Shown piece after piece: positions 23,320-34,406 of a stretch of 64,000 nt of DNA (its first letter is position 1; the number at the start of each line of letters is the position of its first letter). Position numbers and translations under genes: made by a program. Source of the DNA: Panaeolus papilionaceus (Eukaryota; Basidiomycota; Agaricomycetes; Agaricales); contig JADNRZ010000003.1 of NCBI GenBank assembly GCA_015501605.1, positions 186,001 to 250,000 on the forward strand. The letters are read 5' to 3'. The notes beneath the pieces were generated by a model. That model saw only the letters and a program-made list of their open reading frames with translations. It was not told the DNA's origin and searched no databases.

Positions 23320-23815
23320 ATGCTCTCCGCCGTTGCTCGCCGTGTTCCCCGTGCTTTCGTCGCCCCCGTCAGGCTCTACACCGTCGGACGTTCCGAAGGC
23401 AGCGTTGCTGAGTCTCGAGGATTCAAGTGAGTTTCTTTCTGTTAAATTTCGGCAATAACTAGGGGGGTGTAGACTGATGTGCATGAAATTTGCAGCAAGA
23501 AAGAGAAGGCCCATGAGGGTATGTTTTTATTATCGCACTTGATTCAAAGTGGACCCAATTGACTGATTCGGAAAACATCGGCAGACCAATACGTCAAACA
23601 GCACGAGAGAGAACAGATTGAGAAGCTGAGGGCTAAGGTTTGTCGCCTTAATTTTCACTTATTTGAACACCAACTTACTAGAAATGCCATGTCAGATTGC
23701 TGAACAGCAAGCCGAGCTTGTGTGTGCAACTTACATGGTTCAACCAACTTGCGAGCTAACGTGGTTGTATTCGTTTTAGGCTAAGCTCGAGAACCAGGCA
23801 GAGAAGAAGCAGTAA
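23320..23815 (+). CDS. INH1: Mitochondrial F1-ATPase inhibitor (IATP family)
   Basis: Small inhibitor that binds F1 and blocks ATP hydrolysis when the membrane potential falls. Five exons encode 80 residues. Exon 1 gives an Arg-rich presequence (MLSAVARRVPRAFVAPVRLY). The inhibitory segment SVAESRGFNKKEKAHEDQYV is formed by joining exons at GTGAGT and GTATGT donors. It is followed by the helical stretch KQHEREQIEKLRAKIAEQQ, then AELAKLENQAEKKQ, a typical coiled-coil dimerisation tail. Length and motif order match fungal inhibitors. The last three introns are short and phase-consistent. It is divergent from ATP14, which encodes a subunit of the enzyme it regulates. Confidence 0.9.
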
Positions 23816-24404
23816 AAAGCTGGATGTCGTGTTCAATATCATGACTACAGTGTGTTACCTTTATATTTTTGCGTGAACCAACTGAAAAAACCGATTTTCT
23901 CAATAGGTTCTATAAAGACTCGTCTTGACTATACTTGCCAATCAAACTTTCCATTTTTGCATCTTCAACTTGAAGTTCACGGCCCTGTCCCACATCCCCT
24001 GAGCAGGTGTTAAATTGAGAATAAGCCTAGCCCGGAAAACTGGACCACCGATGAAGTGCTGACATTTGGCCCCCCTCCACATCTTTGGCCGTTGCATTTT
24101 ATTTCTGGCTCTATCGTTTTATAGAAAACCTCAGACCATTAAAGGACGCTACGATTTTGTAAGCTACTTGACCAGCCTACTCGTATGGCATATGCCGATC
24201 GGTATTTCGTCATACTGTTATTTGCTTCCGCCGCCTTCCGCGCTGTATTAACCTCAGTATTTCAAGAGCGGGCATTCGTTATATTTTCGTATTTTGACTC
24301 AAGAGCACCGGCTAAGAGAAACCTGTACCCCTGCTTTGTCTCCGCCTCCAAAAGATGGGTGGCTTGAGTATCGCCTTCTGTTATCCTCATCCTCAATTCA
24401 GCGG

Positions 24405-26644
24405 ATGATGATGACACAATTACCAGATCAGGAAGATTTGACCAGGCCTACCCTTCTCTCTTGCCATGAACATCGAGTTGATGTCACGATGTCCCGATCT
24501 GCTACACTGACGGACGAAATATTAAATCTAGACACATTATCGGGTCTGGTATCTTCTTCGCTTTCTCTAGAGCCAATACCACAACATCGCACATCACCCG
24601 TGCGACATTCAACGCTCTCCTACGACCTTATCCATCGCATTCTTTCTCTAGTGCTCGACTCCTTCAGTACAGTTCAGGCAACACCCGTCTCGCATCTGCA
24701 CAGGACCGACTCACATTCCGATGATTCTGGAACGCCAACGCCAACCAATTCATCCCCAAGGCCAGAGTCGAATTACGCTGTGCTAGCAAACTGTTCCCTA
24801 GTTTGTCATGAATTTCGTGTTGCTGCTGCCAGTTTAATGTATAAGGAAGTCGTCGTTTCCCCCAAATTTAATCCTGTATTAAATTTGAGGGAGGGCCTTT
24901 CTGTGCAGGTGGGTTGTGACTCGTGAAACATTGTTGTCGTACGGTGCTAATGGCTGACTTTGACTTTTCCTTAATTGTTGTGCTTATTCTGGACTCTAGG
25001 CTTCCTCTAACCTTATATCTGCTATGTTGCCTCACAATGCAGCATACGTTATGTCTTTTGAAATAAGTGGTAAGCACATATTGATTTCTGTCCTCCATCT
25101 TCTTAATTCGTTGTTGTATAGGTTACATCTCGCCTCGACCTGGGCCTCGCAATCCATTACCGGCACTAATACCTCTCGCGCTGAAAGCCTTTATCAATCT
25201 CCAACGTGTCGTATTTACACCTGCGACATTTCACGAACAGTTGTTTGAAGAGACTCTTCCTTTATTGAAGATCATTCCAAGATTGGAGGGGCTAGTCGTC
25301 AATACATCTTGTGTTGGAGGGGAGAGGCCAGGAATCTGGGGTGCAGACGAGGTTGTGAAAGTCGGGATTAGAGAAACTGTTGATGAGGTCACAGCTGGCA
25401 GAACAGAGTGTGAAAACGACGGTCAAGGGAGTCCTATTGTAGGGCATGTGGCCAAAAATACGGAATCAATCCAGAAACCGGTCTTGAAGATGATAGGACT
25501 TGTTTCTCCGGGTCGAGCAATTTTAGAGAGGTTACCAGGGTGGTTGGAGGGAGTGAAAGGTGAAGGTGGTACCGTGACAGAGTTATATTTGAAGGTAATC
25601 TCGCATTTCCTTGGCATCACATTTCCTCTGCTTGTTAACACTGTCGGTTTACGTCTTTATGTTTCTTTAGAATAACTGCGGATCTGTGACCCCTGGCGTT
25701 CTACGCGCAATTTTACCTCATGTTAAAGATCGTCTGACGCACCTTACCTTGGGCTTATCCTATTCACTTACGGATGAAGACGTGTTCAAATTCGTAGGTG
25801 AAATGGAATGCCTGAGGGGGCTCAAGTTGAGATATTACTGGGTGAACACTTTCATCATTTAAATTGTCGCTAGCGCAGCGTATGCTAACTACCTTTTATC
25901 CTTTACCCCACAGCAACTCAAAAAGCCAACCCGTCAACCAGCACTACGCAATCTCCGTACCTTTATCGTATCTCACCCTGAACTGGAAATTCGCAAAGAC
26001 GTGATAGAGCTATGTAAATGGATTCGGCGCGCGATCAAAGGGTCACCAGCACTCGAGATTTTGAGACTTCGGAGTGACGAGGATAACGATAGCCCTGACG
26101 AGCATGTTGGTGACGGTGAGGTCGAAGAGCAGATGTATAATCTACCATCGCCTGCCAAGTTTGACCCGTTGATAGATCATTTGGTATCTAAGCATAGAGA
26201 CACGCTGAGAGTTCTTGATTTGGGACCAGGGTTTTTGAGTGTGAGGGCATTTAAAAGGCTCTGTGAAGGATGCCAGGCTTTGGAGTCTCTTAGGGCTAAA
26301 GTTGGGCAAGGATTCTTCGTAAGCTCTTCCTTTCTCTGTATATTTCCAGAAAACCATTTAATGAGCTCTGGGCTTAGGACGCCATCACCATTGATTCACG
26401 GCTCAATCATCTGCACTCCCTTGATGTCAGGGTCATTCACGTTCCAAAAAATTATCTCCAACAAAAGGATCAACGTTCGGATTGGGCGAGGGAGATTTTT
26501 AAATGCGGACCAGAGTCTTTGCGTTGGGTTAGATTTCAGGGGGTGCAGTGGCAGGGGAGATGGTATGTAGATGAGATGGGGAAGAGTAGGTGGGAGGTAG
26601 AAGAGGTCGATCGTCGGGTGTTAAAGGCTCCTTGGAGGCGGTGA
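24405..26644 (+). CDS. F-box-like / leucine-rich-repeat protein
   Basis: Likely substrate-recognition protein of the large agaricomycete F-box-like family. Translation begins at one of three consecutive ATGs (24405). After a disordered leader, an F-box-like helix pair reads LSYDLIHRILSLVLDSFS, then, after a Ser/Thr/Pro insert, YAVLANCSLVCHEFRVAAAS and LMYKEVVV. Following introns, segments such as LIPLALKAFINLQRVVFTPA, LPLLKIIPRLEGLVVNTS, RLTHLTLGLSYSLTDEDVF and TLRVLDLGPGFLSVRAFKRL look like degenerate leucine-rich repeats. The last exon runs SLRWVRFQGVQWQGRW to a TGA at 26642-26644. The insert that splits the F-box is unusual. At least five introns; targets unknown. Confidence 0.7.
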
Positions 26645-27030
26645 CCAATATGAATGCGAGAGGGCTCCTGTCTCCTTTCACTGGGCACTTTTATTCGGAC
26701 TTTGAATGTTGGTTTTAATGTTTGGTGTCCTCGTGGTTCGTTGCCTCGCCCTGCTGACGCTGAGAGGCGCGCTGCCGCTTTTAGACATCGCTACTCCATA
26801 TGGGAATGATCGGCGGCGGGATAACCGAAGTTGAAAGTTGAAACCCATTGAAATCCTTTGTCCAGCTCGACCCTGCTTGACGGCGATTCTCCTTTCCTGC
26901 TACATTGTAGTTCTATCTGTATCGTACATCGCTGGACTGACTTTAAAATTTCCTACTTCCTGCGTCCCCCGTGCACATCAGCTCACCTCGTTGATTCCGT
27001 TGTCAACCCCACAGAAGCAGCATCCAAAAA

Positions 27031-28412
27031 CTATCTATCCAAGTGGAAAAGTTTCTTTGTGCGTGCTGCTAGGCTTCGTAGCTTTTCTGACGGGGCTGAC
27101 AATAATTGAGAAGCTCGTAAATCTCTGGTGCTCAAGTCCTGGGCTTCAGGTGTAGGCACACCATGGTCGTTGGCACCAGTGGATCTGGACTCTAGATGTA
27201 CCCCAAAGTACTCGGACATTTGTTGAGAAAACTTGGAGAATTGGGACTGAGCTTCTGCTCGCTGCTTGGTGAGTAATAGAACAAGCTCTGAATTTTGTGC
27301 AATGGATGGCTCCCGCAGCTCTCCGTCAAGCGTTGCGATCCTTTGCGCCAACTGTTCAATCCTTTCGTGTAAAGCGTCGTATACTGGGCCTGAGGGACTT
27401 AATGGGCGCTCTAGTTCAGCAGGGTCATGTGCTGGATAAGCCTCGTTTTGGACTGCAAGTCCGCAGATCTCGCTAAGGACGTTCATTGCGGAATCGAATG
27501 TATTTTCGAACTTGAGGATTTTGGATTGTTTCTCAACCCAGTCCTGATTTCAAATACACATAGAATCAGAGATGAAAAGCTTTTCTAGACGGAAGATGCC
27601 GCCTATCAGTCAAATTGTACTACTTACCCCCCATTGGTCTTCCCCAATAGCTCGCAACCTCTGTTCTGCCTTTCGACGTGTTTCTGGATCCTCTTTCAAG
27701 CGATCCCACATGCTAGTTACCAGAAGAGTTCGAGGCGCTTGTCTCGCACCCCAGAAATCCTTGATCATGGCAAGACACTTTCTCTTGCTGCCTGGAATAT
27801 GTCTATCTGTGATGGGATGCATGTAAAGGACTCGAACGAGACCATGAAGATCGCTGACAGAGGAGCCCGCCAGCGCTTGATGTCAAAGCGAGTATGAACT
27901 TGAGCTCTCTGGTGGACTGACCACTTTTCTCGCCACTGCTTTATATTTTTGAGTACCTGTATTTCCGATATTTTGGGATCTGCGAGTCCGGGTGTATCGA
28001 TGATGATAAGCGGTCTGGGCTTGCTTCGGTTTCTCAAGACATTGACGAGCTCGTAGCAGGTGACGCTGTGGGTGACGCTCTCGAGTTGATCTTTGGCAAT
28101 GCCTAGGGGCCCAGCTGTCTGCTTTGATGCAAGAGATTCGAGGAACTGGTAGAGGTTTGAGGCACTTCTGAGTCTAACGAGGATATCATCGTGAAATGAA
28201 GCGCGGCTTACGGAGCTTTTCCCTGACCCTGTCGGGCCCATGATTCTGGAACGACATATGCATCAGGACCAAGACGAGGGGGTAGCTGGAGTAAAATACA
28301 AGACTCACACCACACAGAATGACTGGTCCATGTCAATGGATTGGATGTCGGTGGGTCTCACGGAAATAGGACCCGTAATGAGGATATTGTCATATGAAAG
28401 ATCTGAGTCCAT
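27031..28412 (-). CDS. G-domain GTPase (AIG1-like P-loop protein)
   Basis: GTP-binding protein of a fungal G-domain family related in layout to AIG1/TRAFAC GTPases. The ATG at 28412 starts MDSDLSYDNILITGPISV. A GTGAGT intron splits a Val codon, giving FCVVIMGPTGSGKSSVSR, with the Walker A/G1 loop GPTGSGKS. G3 is PLIIIDTPGLADPKIS. A 49-nt intron joins QWREK to TLAGSSVSDLHGLVRVLYMH. A G4-like element is LLVTSMWDRL (TxxWD in place of NKxD). The C-terminal third is helical and Glu/Gln-rich (HERIEQLAQRIATLDGELRE), likely a coiled coil. No signal peptide or membrane segment is seen. It is convergent with the F-box-like gene. Partner and role are unknown. Confidence 0.72.
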
Positions 28413-30064
28413 GAATGGGCAGTAGGAATAGGCGCTGAAGCGAGAAGTAGGCTGGCGGGGATGGATTACGTGGCTACAATGTGGCGGATGGTAGTATCAT
28501 TGAAGCAAAAGAATGAGGATCCTCAGCTTGAGGTGACTTGGTGAGAGGTGGCTTATGCCTTGAGGCGCTACATAAGATTGAATTGAGAGTAAGTGATAAT
28601 TTAGTATCCATTGCTTCGCCGATGCGGCATTGGCACGTTGTCTATTTTTTTATTATTAGAATGCAGAGATTACAATGCGTCGAATTCCTACTATTAGCTA
28701 CTGGAAAAAACTTTGTACTAAAAAATACAGAGAGATGACTAGACATAACGATAAACGAGTCCGTTCGATTCATCGAACCAACAACAGGCACTTCCATTAT
28801 GATGACCTTGTTTGAGGTGAGGTGAATTATCATAGAAAATGGTGCAAATGAGACGTAAAGTCACAATCATTGCATTTTCAAACATATATATTTTCCCTGG
28901 TCGTCGAAATTCCCTCGTTCTTTTTCTCTTCAACACACCAAAGACAACGAGGAACGAGCTCTAATGGTACTCCGCGTTGACGTATCCCATGGGATAACTG
29001 TATCTGTACTTGACCCCAACCTTGTTCAACATTTCGAGACAGTTACCCCCCGCAGTCCAGCAGTGAAAGACCATAAGACTTCCACAGTAGTTCATCGATA
29101 ACATTCGTATGAACGCTCCCTGGGGCATCTGTTTGTACTGGATGTCATCACTAAGGAGGATGTTCGATTGGGGAATCGGTCTCGAGAAAGCGAGGAGGCG
29201 TATCTTCACAACGTCATGGACACTTTTTGTTGGCAATTGACGCAACTTATGAAGGTGAGCACATCCGTAGTTTGCTTTCTCATGGTTCGCCCAGGTAATG
29301 GCACATGAGATTTCACACCCAGTACTCGACCCCCAGTAGAATCGCAGAAGCTGTCTCGCACCTGACTTACATTGTCGAGGCTCGTCGAGGACCGGTTCCG
29401 GAAGTCAAGGATCCATCCCTATTATATACCTTGGAATGGCGTTGGCCCATGCTGGGAAAGACGCTCGAGCAATCGAAACGTTGCACGAGGGTTTGAAGGT
29501 GTTTGAAGTGTGCTCAGAAGTCTCCGATCCGAGGAAGATGCTCCGTGCTCGTGTCCATCTAGCGTGGTTGTTTCGAAAAGCAGGAAAGATTGCCGTGATA
29601 CTGACATCAGTGTTTGATGGGGATGTTTAGTATTATATGGATTCTTGGCCACCCATACGCTGCTCCTCCGAACCGAGTCATGGATGAGATCACAGATGAA
29701 AGGAATCCAGAGATCGGTAAACACGTTATCCAGCACTTCAGTCATATTTCGAAATGGTATCAACTCGTGTTTCACTTTTGCAAGTTAGGACTCCAGGTTC
29801 TAACTTGGTTTACTGGAATGGCCCAGGTGGATTTTATTGAAGAAGTCGATGATAATTCTCTTGAGATTTTCAAAAGCCTTAAACATGCCTTTCTATTGTG
29901 TAGCCGACCACTCTAAATTGCAATTCATTCGAAGCCGTCTGTGGGAGATCCTGACGACCTTTGTGGGAAAAGTGCCCCTGAATGTCAAAGTCAGCACGTG
30001 CCATGTAGGGAAAAAATTGCGGAGGAAATGAATTTTCAGCCAAACCTTTCCTACAAACACGACA
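28413..30064. other. Intergenic region containing only a relic
   Basis: Between the GTPase start and RPO41. Apart from the frameshifted TPR-like fragment (29305-29600), short frames on both strands carry no recognisable domain. A minus-strand frame at 28961-29245 has protein-like composition but lacks an ATG and known motifs. The right end should contain the RPO41 promoter. Confidence 0.4.
29305..29600 (+). pseudogene. Frameshifted TPR/MYND-type protein fragment
   Basis: Two adjacent frames read as one protein segment. The first gives IAEAVSHLTYIVEARRGPVP, then EVKDPSLLY. One base out of frame, near 29420-29430, it continues YLGMALAHAGKDARAIETLH, then DPRKMLRARVHLAWLFRKAGK. The alternating helical pattern (LGxALAxAGxxxxAIxxLxxGL) is TPR-like and resembles fungal MYND-finger proteins with helical repeats. 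No zinc-finger or longer frame follows, so it appears to be a decayed fragment. The family assignment is tentative. Confidence 0.4.
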
Positions 30065-33000
30065 ATGATACCAAGGACAGCCAAAAGACGACTTCAGACG
30101 ACTTTACTGGCGTCTCGTCAGGCATTACCACGTCCTGCCCGCCTTTACTCGACACCAACACCAAAAGCGAATGCCCCGGCAACAGCACACGCACAAATTC
30201 CTCAGTCTCAACCCTTTTCGCCCCTTTATTACCCGCGCCAAACCCAACAACAAGTTGCAGGCGAATTGAACACGGAGCAACTCTCATTTTTCCTCCAGAA
30301 GAACTCTCTATTGACCATTCTTCCAACTCCTGCACCAGTTGGTATCCCTGACGAAAGCTCGTCGCGATGGTTCATCGACTCGAAGACGCAGGAAATGGCC
30401 GGGATCATTGACGCATGTCTGCACAATCTATACGACGTTCCGCGTGCTATGGACGTGTTCAAGAGGCTTCGGGAAAGTCGTAGCTCAGTTCTAGAACTGC
30501 CTATATACAATGCTTTCTTAGACGCGTATCTGGGAATGGCAAAGAAGGCGTATGGGGAACATTCGGCCTTTTGGGTGGAGGAAGCATGGACTCTCTACAA
30601 GGCCATGGAAAGTGGTGCTGAAGAAGTCGCTCCTAATGCTCGCACATACGCGACTATGCTGACAATCTGGCATACGTAAGTAGGCTATTTTATGGCTTCC
30701 AGTTAGTCGTGCGGATACTAACTGCTCCTTCTATTTAGATTCAAACCCGGTACACCGACAGGCATTTCTTCCGACCTCATAGAGTCCCCTGCCTATTTGC
30801 TTGGGAGAATAGAAGGACGAAAAATTTCAGCCAAAACCATTGTTGCTAACCTGGACGAGTCCAATCCCGAAATGAGTCTAGATATTGTCAAAGTCCTTGC
30901 AGTGGAAGCTGTCAACCAGGGTTTCAGAGAAATCGTATCAGAACTCACTCATAACGACGTCTTGGTCGCAGAGGATGAGGTTTACAAAAATGTTCCGGAA
31001 GTGCGCCCGACGACGAAAAAAGTGGTGAGTTCATCTCCATTCCATTTGCGACCCTGAATGTGTTCCGACTGAACTGCTTCTCAGATATCTGGGGACCAAG
31101 AAGTTGAAGAGGTCCCTTTCAACATCGAATCCTTACGTCGCCAACTCGCTTCACTTACAGACGCCCGAAAGCTACTTGACCAAGACCTTCACGTTCGGCA
31201 ACGTCAGCTAGAGACATCGGGATACGAGCTGGCCGTTGAGCAACTCGAGCACAGCATCAAAAGTCGGGAAGAGAAAGGCATTCAAGATTCCAACGCTCTC
31301 CTTACTACCGATATTCAAGCGTGGATGTGGAAATGGCACGCATTACTTCAGGTCAAACTCAAGGAATCAATTACTCGTATCAAAACCGACAAAGATGTCC
31401 AATCCGTCGCGGTGGCACCCTACCTTACCCTCCTCAAACCCGAAAAATTGTCATTGATCACCATTTTCGAAGTTATGCGGCTCCAGGGTTCTTCAGGTGG
31501 CGCAACAGGGATGAAGATGACGAGAATGCTCATTTCGGTGGGCAAGGCTGTGGAGAGCGAGTACAAGGCCAACATGTGTAGATCAAACAATATACCCTTC
31601 AACCCATCTTCCGCCGATGGTGAAAACACTGCCATGAAGATGGACCCCAGCCGTTTCTTCACCGATATGGGTTACAAGCACCTTCACCAACGACGTGTCG
31701 CTGCTGCCCAGACGATGGAGGACGGCGAGTCTTGGACTGCGTCATGGACACCCGCTATTCGCAGCCGTGTTGGTGCTGTTCTCGTCGAGGCTCTGATGGA
31801 TGTCGCCCAAGTCGTCCGCACCAAGAAGGATCCTGTAACTGGTCGGCGTATCTCGGAGTCCCAACCCGCCTTCTACAGCGCATACGAGTACGTCCGTGGT
31901 CAGAAGCTGGGTGTCTTGAAGCTCAATCCTGCTGTTGCGGAGAGAATGGCTAAGGACAAGGTTGGAAGGACAGTCCACCCTCGCCACCTACCCATGCTTG
32001 TTCCACCCAAACCTTGGCTCAACTACGACGATGGTGGTTACCTGTACAACAAGAGCTCGGCTATGAGATTCAAGGACTCGTATGAGCAGGAGTTATACCT
32101 CAAGCAGGCAACATCATCAGGTAGCGTGGAGATGGTTTACGCCGGCCTGGACGTGCTTGGATCAACGCCTTGGAAAATCAACCGCCCTATTTTTGATATT
32201 GTCGTCCAGGTGTGGAATAGTGGGGAGAGGATGGGCAAAATGCCGCCAGCGTCATACGACGAACCTGAGCCGGTGCTTGAGGAGGGGTTGGAGAGTGATT
32301 TGGAGGAGAAGAGTAACCATATTTTAAGGCACCGCCAGTGGTTGCAGCGTAAGGCGAACAACCATTCCGACAGATGTAGTGTTAACTACAAGGTGGAGAT
32401 CGCCAGGGCTGTACGTATCTTTCAGGCAATACTTTGTTTACTCAGTGCTGATGATTTCTGCGTAGTTCCTCGCCGATAATTTCTACCTTCCTCACAACCT
32501 CGACTTCAGAGGACGTGCATACCCCATCCCACCCCATCTCAGTCACATTGGCGACGATCTTTCAAGAGGTCTACTTCTGTTCGCTGATGCTAAACCTCTG
32601 GGCCAGCGTGGCTTCAGGTGGCTGAAGATTCATCTTGCCAACTTGTACGGTTACGACAAAGCCAATTTCGACGAGCGTGTCCAGTGGGTCGATGAACACA
32701 TTGAGAACATCATTGAGAGTGCCGAGAACCCCTTGGAGGTTAGTCACTAATTTTTTCGTTGTTTAGGGTGCGAATGTGGCTGACATATCATGTTATATAG
32801 GGCTCAAAATGGTGGCTCAAGGCTGACGATCCCTGGCAATGTCTTGCTACCTGCATGGAAATACGCAACGCACTAGCACTTCCTGATCCCACTCAATATG
32901 CCTCTGCTCTTCCTATCCACCAAGACGGAACATGTAACGGTCTCCAGCACTACGCTGCTTTGGGAGGTGACGAGCAAGGTGCCATGCAGGTCAACTTGGC

Positions 33001-34406
33001 TGCGGCTGACAGACCCAGCGATGTTTATACGCACGTCGGACGGGCAGTGGAGGCAATAATGGAAGCGGAAGCGGCGAAGGGAGAGCCAAGCGCTATTCTG
33101 TTGAAGGGCAAGATTTCGCGCAAGGTAGTCAAGCAGACCGTCATGACCACTGTGTATGGTGTGACATTTGTTGGAGCTCGTGAGCAGATTGAGGGCCAGT
33201 TGAGGGATAGGGGTGATATCCCTGAGGAACTCTGCTGGGGGGCTGCGTCGTACCTTGCACATAAAGTGCTTGCGTGCATTGGTGACACTTTTACTGGCGC
33301 TAAGGCTATTCAGATATGGCTTACGATGTGTGCTCGCCTTATCTCAAAGTCTATCCCTGGAGAACGATTGGGGCTCGCTGCGCCTAGAGACGCAGTGGAG
33401 GGTGCTTTGGAGCCTACACATGTTCTCAAGAGTCAAGTAAAGAAACAGCAGATGACCAGCGTTATTTGGACGACTGCCCTCGGTCTACCTATCGTCCAGC
33501 CCTACAGGAAGATTGCGAGGAAGCAGATTATGACTGCTGTGCAGAGCGTGTTCATCGCTGATCCCTACGCTCCATCAGAGGGTGAGTTTATCATTGATCC
33601 TTTTATTGTACGCTCTAACTGATGCGTCGCATGTATAGTCAACTCTGTTAAGCAGTCGTCCGCTTTCCCTCCCAACTTCGTGCATAGTTTGGATGCGACT
33701 CACATGATGTTGTCGGCGTTGGAGTGCAAGGTATGTTTGTGACATGTTACACATTCCGTCGCAATTAGACTTATTTTGTTCTACTTAGAACCGAGGCCTT
33801 ACCTTCGCTTCGGTGCACGACTCATACTGGACCCACGCGTGCGACATCGACAAAATGAGTGCAATCATCCGTGACACCTTCATCGCTCTTCACTCATCGG
33901 ACGTTTTGGGCAAGCTCCACAAAGAGTTCCGTGAGCGCTACAAGAACTATGTGATCCCCCTCGACGCTCTTGGTGTTGGCTCAGCCAACCTTGTCAGGAT
34001 TCTGTACGAGGCTGGTACCAGGATCAAAGTGAGACCCGATCAAGTTGCTGCGCTCAAAGATATCGCTCCCTTGGTTGTTGTGACGAAGGACGGAACATCC
34101 GACATCCATGATGCCATATATGTTCCCGAGCCTCCAGCTGAGAAGAAGAGGGTTCAGACGAAGAAGGCTGGGGAAGACGATGAAGATGCTGTGTTTGCTG
34201 AGGAGAGCGAGGCTGAGGAGGAGATGGAGATGATGGATGTTGAGGAAGATGAGAAGCCAAAGAGGAGGAAGCCTGGCCCCAAGCTCGGATCCAGAAGTAG
34301 TCAGCCTACCAAGTTCATCAGTCTGGTGAATTTGATGCCACCTCTGCCCGAAAAGGGAACGTTCAAGGTGGAGAACATCAAGCAAAGTCCCTATTTCTTC
34401 TCATAA
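30065..34406 (+). CDS. RPO41: Mitochondrial DNA-directed RNA polymerase
   Basis: Single-subunit T7-like RNA polymerase that transcribes mitochondrial DNA. The ATG at 30065 opens an Arg-rich presequence ([20 protein letters not shown]). The N-terminal domain has PPR-like helices ([23 protein letters not shown]). Seven exons with canonical junctions carry the catalytic set. Motif A is [10 protein letters not shown] near 32505. The palm segment [17 protein letters not shown] is near 32925. The O-helix region [19 protein letters not shown] is near 33120. Motif C is [16 protein letters not shown] near 33815. The end is KQSPYFFS, matching the FFS terminus of yeast Rpo41. Between the palm-end segment and this tail lies an insert of roughly 60-70 residues, first Asp/Glu-rich then basic ([16 protein letters not shown]). 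The gene appears intact. Confidence 0.95.

Noticed and set aside
31420..31662. Minus-strand frame inside RPO41
   Set aside because: Shadow of the RPO41 exon with no family signature.
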